From Hyphomicrobiales bacterium (GTDB lineage: Bacteria; Pseudomonadota; Alphaproteobacteria; Rhizobiales; Rhizobiaceae), in contig UEHQ01000037.1 of NCBI GenBank assembly GCA_900489925.1, positions 51,591 to 115,590 on the forward strand: a stretch of DNA of 64,000 nt, written 5' to 3'. Positions 34,344-43,235 of this stretch are shown here, piece by piece. Under the pieces are notes generated by a model that was given only the letters and a program-made list of their open reading frames with translations, had not been told where the DNA came from and ran no database searches. A program made the translations under genes and the position numbers. The number at the start of each line of letters is the position of its first letter. The first letter of the stretch is position 1.

Positions 34344-35939
34344 CTACGCCGCAGTGCGGATGCGGTTGTGAGATGCTGTGGCGCCCACTTTGAAGCGTCG
34401 GATGAGCTGCTCGAGAACATTCGCCTCACCGGCGACGAAGCCAATGGCGGCCGCAGATTCTTCGACCATTGTCGCATTTTTCTGGGTGTTTCGGTCGATA
34501 TCGGAAATCGCATTGCCGATGCCGTTGAGCTCGGTGGACTGCTGGCGCGAGCGTTCAACGATCTCCGCGATGTGGCCGCTGATGGCCGCCACATCTCCAG
34601 CAATTCCGTGAAGTGCCTGGCCCGTCTTGTCGACCAAGGCGACGCCGTGCTTGACGTGATCGGCCGATGAGCTGATCAGCGCCTTGATCTCGCTGGCAGC
34701 GGAAGCAGAACGCTGCGCCAACTCCCGAACTTCCTGGGCAACAACCGCAAAACCCTTGCCAGCCTCTCCTGCGCGCGCGGCTTCCACTCCGGCATTCAGC
34801 GCGAGAAGATTCGTCTGGAACGCAATGTCGTCGATCACGCCGATAATTTGGGTGATCTCCTGCGAAGAGCCTTCGATCTTGAGCATTGCGTCAACGGCGT
34901 GGGCAACGATCGCACTCGAATTTTCGGCGCCGTCTTTCGCCTTGCGCACCATCGAACCGACAGTTTCCGCAAGTGCGCAGGTCTGGCGAACCGTTTCCAC
35001 CGCATGAGAAAGAGATGTCGCGGTCTCGGATAGCGAGGCCGCCTGATTTTCCGTCCGCTGCGACAGATCAGAGTTGGCGTGGTTGATCTGCGCAGAACCG
35101 TTGCGCACGGAATTTGCAACGTCGCCCACCTGTCTCAAAACAGCGTCGAGCTGTTCGACGGATTCGTTGAAGGCATGACGCAAGTCGTTCAAATCACCCT
35201 CGAGCTCTTCCGCGATACGCACGGTCACATCGCCCTTGGACAGCTTGGAGAGCGCCGAGCGCAGGCAGGTAACCGCGAAGGTGACTGAATCATGTGCCTT
35301 GGCCCGCAACTCTTCCTGAGCTTCGCGCGCCGCTGCCGCTTTATTGTCAGCGTGGCGCGCCATTTCCGCCATTTCTGTTGCCTTGCGGCCAGCCGCCTGG
35401 GCCTGCGCAACGGACCGCTCGGCTATCGCGAAGGCGGCGACCATGGCCGATGTGAGAGCGATTAACGCTCCCGCCTGCAGCACGAGAACGGTGGCATGGA
35501 GCACCACCCGGTTGAAATGCGACTCCCCAGGAAACACAGCGAGGGGAACGGCGACATAGAGAACGAGGTGATGCAGCGCCACGAGCCCGGCAAAGGCGAC
35601 GATCGCGCGCCAATCCACCCACGCCGCGCAAATCGCCAACGCCGCGAAGAAATACATATGCAGGTCGATCTGCAGCGACGAGCCTTCGAAGCCATAGACG
35701 AGAAAGCCGACGCTGGTGGCCATGGCCATGGAGGTGATAATTCGGGTTGCTGGCCCGGAGCGGTCGCGCCACCAGGTGAAGCTGGAGGCGACCGTTATAA
35801 TTGCGGCAGCCACCACCGAAGGCAGGTCGAAGCCTTCCGGCCGGACCAGATTTCTGACAGTCAGCGCGGCAAGGTTGATCCAGAGCAAACCAACAATTCC
35901 GAACGAGGCGCGTGCGCGCAGCTTTTCCAAAGCATCCAT
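34344..35939 (-). CDS. Methyl-accepting chemotaxis protein with multi-span membrane sensor
   Basis: A 531-residue receptor. The first about 200 residues hold six hydrophobic segments (for example IVGLLWINLAALTV, HMYFFAALAICAAW, HATVLVLQAGALIALTSAMV) instead of the usual two with a periplasmic domain. A linker with coiled-coil character follows (KATEMAEMARHADNKAAAAR). The signalling tip is complete: IDDIAFQTNLLALNAGVEAA then GKGFAVVAQEVRELAQRS. No C-terminal CheR-tether pentapeptide. Start 35939 with AGGAG; it follows the upstream small gene by one base. Confidence 0.93.
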   Translation of the reverse strand: MDALEKLRARASFGIVGLLWINLAALTVRNLVRPEGFDLPSVVAAAIITVASSFTWWRDRSGPATRIITSMAMATSVGFLVYGFEGSSLQIDLHMYFFAALAICAAWVDWRAIVAFAGLVALHHLVLYVAVPLAVFPGESHFNRVVLHATVLVLQAGALIALTSAMVAAFAIAERSVAQAQAAGRKATEMAEMARHADNKAAAAREAQEELRAKAHDSVTFAVTCLRSALSKLSKGDVTVRIAEELEGDLNDLRHAFNESVEQLDAVLRQVGDVANSVRNGSAQINHANSDLSQRTENQAASLSETATSLSHAVETVRQTCALAETVGSMVRKAKDGAENSSAIVAHAVDAMLKIEGSSQEITQIIGVIDDIAFQTNLLALNAGVEAARAGEAGKGFAVVAQEVRELAQRSASAASEIKALISSSADHVKHGVALVDKTGQALHGIAGDVAAISGHIAEIVERSRQQSTELNGIGNAISDIDRNTQKNATMVEESAAAIGFVAGEANVLEQLIRRFKVGATASHNRIRTAA

Positions 35940-35940
35940 C

Positions 35941-36252
35941 TTAGGCTCCTGCCCGGCAGCCGACTGCCAGAATGTGATTGAGAACGAGAACGGCGCCGGC
36001 GCGACGCAAGCGCTCGGGAAAGCCGGCTGTGTCCGAATAGGCGACAGCGAGCCAAGGTCGGGCACCAGCGAGGACAAAAGCTCCCCCGGCCTGGCCGACA
36101 ACATCCATCATATGAGACGCGGGCAGACGCGGATCCGTCACCACCAAGACGAACGGGCCCCGCGGCAGCGAAACTGCGCCGAGGAATAAAGCGGCAAAGA
36201 GAAGGGCGTAGAGGGCGATCTGTCGCCAGCAGGATTTCTCGGCATGCGTCAT
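35941..36252 (-). CDS. Small secreted or membrane-anchored protein upstream of the chemotaxis receptor
   Basis: A 103-residue protein. An N-terminal hydrophobic segment (RQIALYALLFAALFLGAVSL) is followed by a compact alpha/beta-like part (GPFVLVVTDPRLPASHMMDV and GAFVLAGARPWLAVAYS). Its stop lies one base before the receptor's ATG, so the two are coupled. The function is not known. The pairing suggests an accessory to the receptor, such as a sensor or chaperone (inference). Confidence 0.75.
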   Translation of the reverse strand: MTHAEKSCWRQIALYALLFAALFLGAVSLPRGPFVLVVTDPRLPASHMMDVVGQAGGAFVLAGARPWLAVAYSDTAGFPERLRRAGAVLVLNHILAVGCRAGA

Positions 36253-36551
36253 TCAAGTAGTCATGTGTTCGCGTCGGCGCTCGCTTCGCACTCGCGGTTA
36301 ATGCCACGCACCTGGCCCGCGCCGTTCCCTCAAATTAGCGAAATATGGTTGACGACGCATTAAGCCGCGGTGCGATGCCCTGATGACACTTGCGAACATC
36401 TGCCACGAGCTAGTCGCCCGAGGGAGAGGCACGGCGGCCTGCCAAAATCGAACATCTTTGCAGGGTAGCCTTTGCCATCAGTCGCGCATAGGCTGCTGGC
36501 AGCGGTCCGCTCACGCGGAGCTCACAGCACCCCGGCAGAAAGGATTCTCGT
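36253..36551. other. Divergent intergenic region
   Basis: About 300 bases between the small secreted gene (minus) and the secreted protein gene (plus). It must hold two promoters. No palindrome, operator or sigma-specific pattern stood out. Confidence 0.4.
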
Positions 36552-37892
36552 ATGAGAGGTTCATGTCTATTGGTGTTGTCATGCCTCGCCGCCGGCATAA
36601 CATCCGCCAAGGCGGATGTAGCTGATGATGTGCGCCGGTTAAGCGAGACGAGTACCCCAATCTCAGGCGCGGACGCCAAAGCCATGCTTGCCCAGGAGTG
36701 GCTGAAGTTTGATCCTGATGTGCTCGAACGCCGGGAACAAGCGCTGGGGCGCATCCATGAGCTGGGTAGGCGGCTTGCCGAAGATCAGAATGCAGGACTG
36801 AGTCGCGAATGCAGCACGCAGATCCTTCTGGAGACGAAGTGGCGCGCCATCTACACCGCCGATTTCACAAAGATCGAGCAGCGCCTCCGTGATCTTGATA
36901 CAAGCCTGGGCAAGGATGATCAGGCGTACGCCACACAACAGTCGCCGTCGGACGGCAGCTGGGGCGCCTGTTATGACTCGGCAGTTTTGAAACTGGAAGC
37001 GACCACCCTTGGCCTCCAGGAACTCGAACATCGCAAAACCCCACCAGACTATTCGATCGATCTGTTTCCAGATCTTCGTTCAGGCGAGGACGCAGTGGGC
37101 TTGATCTCCAAGTACCTCGTCTCGGATGTCGCGCGTAACGGCGTTGATCATCGCGCCGAATTGACGGCCCTGAGTGACGGGGCCACGCAGTTTGGGTTCA
37201 AGGCAAAGTGGCAACCATATCTGGAAGACCAGGTGGAGGGGCTGCTACGCGACCGCGATAGCGGCGGGATCACCCAAATTCGCGCCGACGTTCGCCAGTT
37301 TCTCAATGCCTGGCAAGACCCGTCGACCGGCTATTGGGGTGCCTGGTACCGCGTGGGCGACCGCATCGTCCGCACCTCGGACCTGAGTACGACGTTCCAT
37401 CTGGTGTCCTACCTGCACGGAGACGTCGAGCGCTGGCCACAGATCATAGAAACGACCTTCAAGATCGCCAACGATCCCTATCCCTATGGATGGAAGTACC
37501 GCTCGAGCTTGAACAACCACAACAACTACGACGTGGTGAAGATCTTTCGCTATGGCTGGCCGCACATGACTGAGGAGCAGCGTGTTCGCGCGCGTGAAGC
37601 CATGAGCGCCATGCTGCGATGGGCGGTGGATCAATCCCTGCAGCCGAACGGATCCTTTGCCTCCGACGACAGCTTCTTCAGCTCGGTTCCATCAGACTAC
37701 TACTTCGGCATCTCGTTCTTCGACGAGATTGGCTACTGGCGTGCGGACAAGCGGTTCTGGACCGACGAGACGTTCGAGAAAGCCCATGCCGATTGCCTTC
37801 TTATCCGCGCGCGAATGGAGGCCCTTCGCCTCAAGGGACCGATCGCCGTTGCGGCCCAGCAAAAGCTCGATGACAGTTGCGGGTCTCCCTGA
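36552..37892 (+). CDS. Secreted protein of unknown function, 446 residues
   Basis: A signal peptide (MRGSCLLVLSCLAAGITSAK, cleaved near KA-DV) directs export. The mature part is rich in helices, with repeated Trp/Tyr-rich stretches (WQDPSTGYWGAWYRVGDRIV; TFHLVSYLHGDVERWPQII; PYGWKYRSSLNNHNNYDVVK; FFDEIGYWRADKRFW). The pattern of helix pairs with aromatic residues and paired Asn/His recalls (alpha/alpha)6 toroid enzymes such as polysaccharide lyases, but I recognise no family. Cys residues occur near the middle and end. AAAGGA precedes the ATG. Confidence 0.8.
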   Translation: MRGSCLLVLSCLAAGITSAKADVADDVRRLSETSTPISGADAKAMLAQEWLKFDPDVLERREQALGRIHELGRRLAEDQNAGLSRECSTQILLETKWRAIYTADFTKIEQRLRDLDTSLGKDDQAYATQQSPSDGSWGACYDSAVLKLEATTLGLQELEHRKTPPDYSIDLFPDLRSGEDAVGLISKYLVSDVARNGVDHRAELTALSDGATQFGFKAKWQPYLEDQVEGLLRDRDSGGITQIRADVRQFLNAWQDPSTGYWGAWYRVGDRIVRTSDLSTTFHLVSYLHGDVERWPQIIETTFKIANDPYPYGWKYRSSLNNHNNYDVVKIFRYGWPHMTEEQRVRAREAMSAMLRWAVDQSLQPNGSFASDDSFFSSVPSDYYFGISFFDEIGYWRADKRFWTDETFEKAHADCLLIRARMEALRLKGPIAVAAQQKLDDSCGSP

Positions 37893-38148
37893 TCTACAGG
37901 GGGACCGATAGCAACGGCGTCGAGTAAAGCGCATGGATGGGCACCATTGAGCCGGCGAATACAAAGGCCTGCTCACAGCACATCGCGGATTTGGGCGGAG
38001 CAGTGCACCCGAAGTAGCGAGCGTGAGGACCTGCAGTCGCGAAGGTTAATCGCTCGCCAGTAGCAATCGTGCCCGGTACGCTGCAACATGACCGCGATGC
38101 GGTCGCGGACCTGCCTAGTGGGCGGTGATGTTCCGAGGAGACGTCGGC

Positions 38149-39053
38149 ATGGCAGAGAAATTGCCAGAAAGTCGTCCGCTGGGTAATCCGGCCTATCTGG
38201 CCGAAGTGACCTACCGCTTTGCTTTCGATATGGCCCGTAGGCCGCTACCGTCGGATGCACATGCTGCTCGATTGCGACTGGAGGCCGGGAACCGGGCCTT
38301 CGCTGAACTCCTGGAGCAGGTCGCTCTGCCAAAACCGGCAACGCTGAGCATCGACATAGACCCGCACGACGTCGGTCTTCTTCCTGGGCATCGAAAAGCA
38401 CCGAAACAACAACCCTTTGCTGCGGTTGTGGGTGCGCCGATGCACGGGTGCCAGTCGAACTCGTCTTTTCCGAGGGCCCAAACGACCTGTTTGTTGTCAG
38501 AGCCGCGGGCAATGGCATGGGCGATGATGTGGTCGGCAGCTTGAGCTACGCGGTTGACCATCTGAAGGGCAGCCTCCGCACCATTGTCGTTCTTGGTCAC
38601 AGCAGGTGCGGCGCGGTTTCTGCCGCGGTCGACGTCTATCTGAAACCGGCGAAATACCTGGAGATCGTACAGCACAAGGATCTGCGGTGCATCGTGGACC
38701 GCACACTGGTCGTTGTCCAGCTTGCGGCATCCTGGTTGGAGCGGAATAACGGGCTCGAGGTTGTAAGCCGACCTGGATATCGCACCGCATTGATCGAGGT
38801 GGCGATCGTGTTGAATGCTGCCCTGACCGCCTTCGGTCTGCGTCCCAGTCTTGGCCTCACCCCACGGAGCGCGATCGACGTTGTCTACGGCGTCTATCTT
38901 CTGGAGGAGCGGCTCGTATGGTCGCCGCGAGTGGAGCGCGGCCCCGACTGGTTCGGGCTGACGCCCGCGCCGCGCGACGCAAACGAGTTCGTCGAATTGT
39001 GCGGCCTCCTAGTGTCGTGCTCGCGGATAACCGCTTTGCTCGATGCAGATTGA
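38149..39053 (+). pseudogene. Beta-class carbonic anhydrase, frameshifted at the zinc site
   Basis: Two overlapping frames together give one protein of about 300 residues. The first part starts MAEKLPESRPLGNPAYLAEV at ATG 38149 (GAGGAG upstream) and carries RLRLEAGNRAFAELL. The reading frame is lost right at the zinc-site motif: after QQPFAAVVG the -1 frame gives CADARVPVELVF, and later VVLGHSRCGAVSAAV. One base, probably a T after 38433, is missing; restoring it joins VVG-CADAR. Both zinc motifs (CxDxR and HxxC) are otherwise intact, so the event looks recent. A sequencing error cannot be excluded. Confidence 0.8.
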
Positions 39054-39138
39054 GATCGTCTCGTCGCCACGCTGATGACGCTTTGGATGGGCAGTACGAG
39101 GTGCATATCGCCCGCGGCCGCCATCCGGAGACGTGGCA

Positions 39139-40431
39139 TTATCCAAATTTGACGTGGCGAGTCTTGCAGCCGCCCAAGCCCTGTGAGTCCGCCGTTTGTG
39201 CCAGCAGCAAGTCCTCGGGAAAATCGTAAAGTGCTGTCAGTCGTCGATCCAACAAGTCCATCTCTGCGCGCAGGGCTGCGTGACGGAATTCGGGCAGTAT
39301 CTGCAAGCAGTACTCCAGGACAGCGCGCAAGCGCCGTGCAATCTGGAAGTTCTCGGCACCGTACAAACGGATTTCGCTGAACGTCAACTTCACGAAGTCC
39401 TCCCAGTCGGGGGCGCTCAAAACGACGCGGAGTTCACCATTTTGGGTCAGGACCGCTTCTCCATGCAAATTGCGTTTCCCGACAAAGCAGAGGAGACGCT
39501 GTAACTGATCGATCGCGAGCACCGCCGTGGTTGGATCGTTGATCGCCTTCGAAAGAGCCTTGATGGCGATATCGACAATGATCCTGAACGCGAACATCGG
39601 GTCCTGTTCAAGCGTTCGTTCCGGGCCGAAGGCGATCATCGCCCTCAGCTTCGCTTCATCCGGAAGGCTATTACCGTACAAGCGAAAGAGCGGTTCTCCG
39701 GGCGCCACGAAATCGCCGATCCGTGGGACCAATTCGATGACGGAGCCGGTCTTTGACGCCAAGGTGAACAGCGCCTTCTTGTTGATGGCGACGATGATGG
39801 TTGGCCGTCCCCGGTAGGGGATGACCTTGTCCGGATTCTCGAACACTCTCGGGCTTGCTATGCTGATGCCTGCTTCCTTGACGGCGAAATCCGGATAGAC
39901 TTCCTGGATGACCTGGCGACCTCTCTCGCTTACGCGCGCGATTATGCTCACCGGTCGAAGCAGACGGGCGGCGTAGTCGATCAGATAGAGGAACGCTGCA
40001 ATCGAAAAAAAGCCCAACAGGCCGGCAATTCCGACGATGGCGTGGTCAACGTCTGTATCCAATCGGGTCAGGGCACCGGTAGCGAAGAGCAGAGTGAATA
40101 TGAACAAACCGACAGTGAAACGGATAGCATTGTCGCTCAATAAGGTGGTGGCAATAATCCGTGGCGTCAGTTGACCGCCTGCGACCTGGATCGCGACCAG
40201 CAACGAGCCGAACGTGAACACGACGAACGTCAGGGTCATTGTGACAATCGTCTCCAGCATTCTCTGCGAGCCGGAGACGCCCCATGGCAGGAATGCAAAC
40301 CAGGCCATCCATTGCTCGAAAGCATAGACCAGTCGAATTGCGACCGTGTAGAGGAGCAACGCGATGAAGGGTACGAGCCACAGTGACGACTTGAAGTAGC
40401 TCTTCAAACTAAAGAGTTGGTTCCAGCGCAT
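39139..40431 (-). CDS. DUF2254 family membrane protein
   Basis: A 430-residue protein with four N-terminal membrane segments (LWLVPFIALLLYTVAIRLVY, MLETIVTMTLTFVVFTFGSL, FTVGLFIFTLLFATGAL, AIVGIAGLLGFFSIAAFLYL) and a cytoplasmic part of about 270 residues. The order and TPRIIATTLLSDNAIRFTVG match DUF2254, common in Proteobacteria and without known role. GGAGG precedes the ATG. The K+ channel gene lies upstream on the same strand. Confidence 0.9.
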   Translation of the reverse strand: MRWNQLFSLKSYFKSSLWLVPFIALLLYTVAIRLVYAFEQWMAWFAFLPWGVSGSQRMLETIVTMTLTFVVFTFGSLLVAIQVAGGQLTPRIIATTLLSDNAIRFTVGLFIFTLLFATGALTRLDTDVDHAIVGIAGLLGFFSIAAFLYLIDYAARLLRPVSIIARVSERGRQVIQEVYPDFAVKEAGISIASPRVFENPDKVIPYRGRPTIIVAINKKALFTLASKTGSVIELVPRIGDFVAPGEPLFRLYGNSLPDEAKLRAMIAFGPERTLEQDPMFAFRIIVDIAIKALSKAINDPTTAVLAIDQLQRLLCFVGKRNLHGEAVLTQNGELRVVLSAPDWEDFVKLTFSEIRLYGAENFQIARRLRAVLEYCLQILPEFRHAALRAEMDLLDRRLTALYDFPEDLLLAQTADSQGLGGCKTRHVKFG

Positions 40432-40627
40432 TTCTGTTTCCCTCCGTATCCACCAATGCGCTCATCGCAGATGCTGGCAAACAACTGTCGTGCGATGTGG
40501 CTGCACGACCACCCCGGTCGAGAGGCACTCCATTATGCATGAACTGTTCGAGAAGGGGCGTATATTACCGTATCAGACGCGGTCGATACGGCGACGAACT
40601 GACAGCCTAGCCTGAAGTTCGGCATGA

Positions 40628-40960
40628 TCATTCCTGCTCAGAGTCGCGCTCCGCGTGGCTTAGTGCCTGTACGCTGACCGCCGCGACGATCCCTGTCATG
40701 ACGATGCCGCAAAATCCGATGACGAGAGCGAGTATGCGCGAAAGTCCGTGCTTGGGTACGAGATCTCCATATCCGATGGTAAGACCGGTTACGAAGGTGA
40801 AGTACAACGCGTCACCGAGGCCCCAGTCCTCGATGCGGCTGACCACCAATCCGCATCCGACCATGACGATGAGTACCCCGGAAATGATCGGCCACAGCAG
40901 ATAGAGCTGATGCAGGAGCGCTGAAAAGAAGCGCCGCTGAATGTTTCGTGCAGTTGTCAT
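40628..40960 (-). CDS. Two-span potassium channel protein
   Basis: A 110-residue protein with two membrane helices and a pore loop. The selectivity filter TIGYGDL is at residues 61-67, preceded by GDALYFTFVTGL. There is no RCK/TrkA-N domain, so it would be a minimal KcsA-like channel that assembles as a tetramer (family knowledge). GGGAGG precedes the start. Confidence 0.92.
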   Translation of the reverse strand: MTTARNIQRRFFSALLHQLYLLWPIISGVLIVMVGCGLVVSRIEDWGLGDALYFTFVTGLTIGYGDLVPKHGLSRILALVIGFCGIVMTGIVAAVSVQALSHAERDSEQE

Positions 40961-41014
40961 GGAATTCGGCCTCCCATCCTGACGAAGCGACGCAATCGCT
41001 CCCGTCGAAAGAAC

Positions 41015-42086
41015 TCACATCTTGGGACGCTCTTCTTGTCCTCTCAGCCAACTCTCAACGATCGAATAGCCGATCGCCATGACCAGCGGGCCGACGAAGA
41101 TGCCGATGATGCCCATCGTCAAGACGCCACCGGTTACACCTATGAAGATGATCCAGATCGGAGAGCCTGCACCGCGTCCGATGAGAAGCGGTTTTATGAC
41201 GTTGTCGAGGATATTGATGATGACGCCAGTGACGGTAACGAAGATCGCCCAGCCGTTTTCACCCTGAGAGGAAAGCCAGAATGCGGCAGGTATCCACACC
41301 AGCCACGTGCCGATCTGCAGCATTGCCGTTCCGAAGCTCAACACCCCAAGCGGGACAGCGAAAGGAACACCCGCGATCGCGAAACTGATCCCCGACAAGA
41401 CGCCCTAAATGAGGGCCGTGCCCATCACGCCCTGGACAACGCTGCGAATGGTGCGCACTGCGACGTCCACCAGACTTTCCCCGGTGCCACCGCCCAACCG
41501 ATACCCGATCGTCCTGAATGCCGAGCCCGTGCTTCTCTGAGTGGAGAAAGACCCCGGAAAGAATGATGGCAAGCAGCATCTGGAGGATGGCCAGTCCGAG
41601 CGAGGCTCCAAGTGCAGCAGCCCACTGAACGGCCGGGCCGATATAGGGTTTCAAACTCGCCAGCACATTGCGCGAGGCAAGCGCCGCAGCCTCCCACTTC
41701 TCACCAATCGTTGATCCGAACAACGGAAAGTCGGCAAGCCATGCGGGCGGACGCGGTAGCGTCAGCTCCGTCCAGTTGTGGGTTATGGCGGAGAGAGCAT
41801 CATTTGCCTGGCTGAAGGAAGCCGGCAGGTATGAAAGCGGGATGATAACGACAACGAGGAGGATAAATATCATGATGATCGCCGCTATTTTCGCGCGACC
41901 CGCAATCACGCTCGTGAGGCGGCTATGCAAAGGCGACAAGGCGACGGCGATCAACCCTCCCCATGCCACCACGCCGATCAGCGGCCACGCAATCCAAAAA
42001 CAGGCCAGGATAATCGCACCAATGATAAGGAGACCGACGATGCGCTCGGCCCAGAACCCCAGGGACTGATCTACACCAGTTCGCAT
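41015..42086 (-). pseudogene. AI-2E family transporter, broken by a frameshift and a TAG stop
   Basis: Three pieces make one permease of about 355 residues. The N-terminal part starts MRTGVDQSLGFWAERIVGLL (ATG 42086, GGGAGG upstream) and runs through several membrane segments to FLHSEKHGLG. Near 41530-41545 the frame changes by +1 (one extra base or two lost), and homology continues as AFRTIGYRLGGGTGESLVDV in another frame. That frame hits TAG at 41405-41407, then continues open as GVLSGISFAIAGVPFAVPLG to ESWLRGQEERPKM. CAG to TAG would explain the stop. Two independent lesions make a true pseudogene more likely than error. Confidence 0.82.
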
Positions 42087-42519
42087 GCGCGTGCCCTCCC
42101 GAACCGGAACTGCGCATTTCATTATCGTGTTCTAGATGCGAAACTGCCCGACCAGGCTCAAAACTCATCCCAAAAGCCCAGCTTTTGCACACCGGGATAC
42201 AGATTTAGTATGACATTGAACGGCTGCGAAATCCAGCAATCCCTTGGCTGGGCTCAGGTGTGTCTGCCTCCTACCTGGTGCATCGAAACGTTGCCATTCA
42301 GCCACAGGCTTCAACAACTGGATGTTCAACCCATGTTGCGTATTGGAGAGAATTACCGCGTTGGTAATCTGCCAGCGTAAGGCAACAACCGCCGGTGCGG
42401 CACCGATATATCCGCGCCGGCGGCTTTTCGAGCAGAAAGCCACGCAAGCTCTTCTGGCGCGCGCTATCCCGCACGCGACAATGCCACCAACCATCATGCG
42501 GCCGTTAGCCGAACACCAC
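42087..42519. other. Intergenic between two broken genes
   Basis: About 430 bases between the AI-2E pseudogene and the small pseudogene, all on the minus strand. All frames were read; none gives a convincing protein. It may be eroded coding DNA but no remnant can be named. No terminator with a T-run was found. Confidence 0.4.
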
Positions 42520-42938
42520 TTACCGCAGCATGGCAAGGAAGCCGATGTGCGGTGGCGCCAGCATCGCGCGGATTTGGCGCGCTGCGGACGCGGCAGGAAC
42601 GGTTGCTCCGAAATGGCAATAGCAGATGACGTCGTGAAGCTGGCGTCTTCCAGCTCGAAGAACCGCTTCGCTTCGCCAAAGGTGTCGTCGCTCAGGCCGG
42701 CGACGCGAAGGACGGGATCGCTAAAAGCAACCGACACTGGCGAGTGATCGCTGCGCATGGCGGCCAGAACGTCCGGCGCTTGATATTCGGGCTCGAACAA
42801 CGTCGACAGACGCTAATGAGGGTTCCGTTCCAGGAGTTCCGCCCAGCGGTCAAGCCGCTCCTCTCGGGACATCGGTCGAGCGCTGCAGGGCTGGACTTCT
42901 GCGACGGTCCGCAATTCGTCAAGGGTGCGATGTTTCAT
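42520..42938 (-). pseudogene. Small conserved rhizobial protein, broken by TAG and a frameshift
   Basis: Starts at ATG 42938 (GGAG upstream) with MKHRTLDELRTVAEVQPCSA and continues to RLDRWAELLERNPH, where TAG occurs at 42813-42815. The same frame continues open as RLSTLFEPEYQAPDVLAAMR and GEAKRFFELEDASF. Then, near 42640, one base is lost and the original protein resumes in another frame: HDVICYCHFGATVPAASAAR to a TAA at 42520-42522. Resembles an uncharacterised protein of about 140 residues I associate with rhizobia and bradyrhizobia (from memory, moderate certainty). Confidence 0.7.
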
Positions 42939-43235
42939 TTCTTGGACTCCGTTCAGACGTTGGTTGCTGCCCATGCCTCGCGGTCCCTGCGAGAACGGTG
43001 ACCGCGCGGCAGGCAGAAGTCCAATCACGATCAGCAACAACGCTGACAAACGGCCAGCATTGGACATTTGCATTTGTGTTTTGGGCCGACAGCAGCCATT
43101 CGCATGGATGGGGCGTCCATACCCCTTTATTCCGCAGCCAAGCCCAATGACCGGAAGCTCAAAATCCGAGAGATCTGATGCAAGATGAGCGGCCGGCTCC
43201 CGTAGGGCTCGACCGCTCGCGCTCTGGCGCGTGTT
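42939..43235. other. Intergenic upstream of the small pseudogene
   Basis: About 300 bases between the DUF1254 gene and the small pseudogene. The pseudogene's frame stays open upstream to 43073 with a hydrophobic run (LSALLLIVIGLLPAA), but the strong ribosome binding site favours the later start. No operator or terminator seen. Confidence 0.4.

Noticed and set aside
37973..38518. Minus-strand ORF of 181 codons opposite the carbonic anhydrase
   Set aside because: It lies antisense to a well-supported gene, its translation is Arg/Pro/Ser-rich, and no family is recognisable.
41400..41410. Stop codon readthrough or Gln suppression at TAG 41405-41407
   Set aside because: The same gene also has a frameshift upstream, so recoding would not restore it; decay is simpler.
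42087..42519. Long minus-strand frame through this gap
   Set aside because: It is continuous with the small pseudogene in one frame, but after the frameshift point the translation is basic and unstructured, without codon or motif support.
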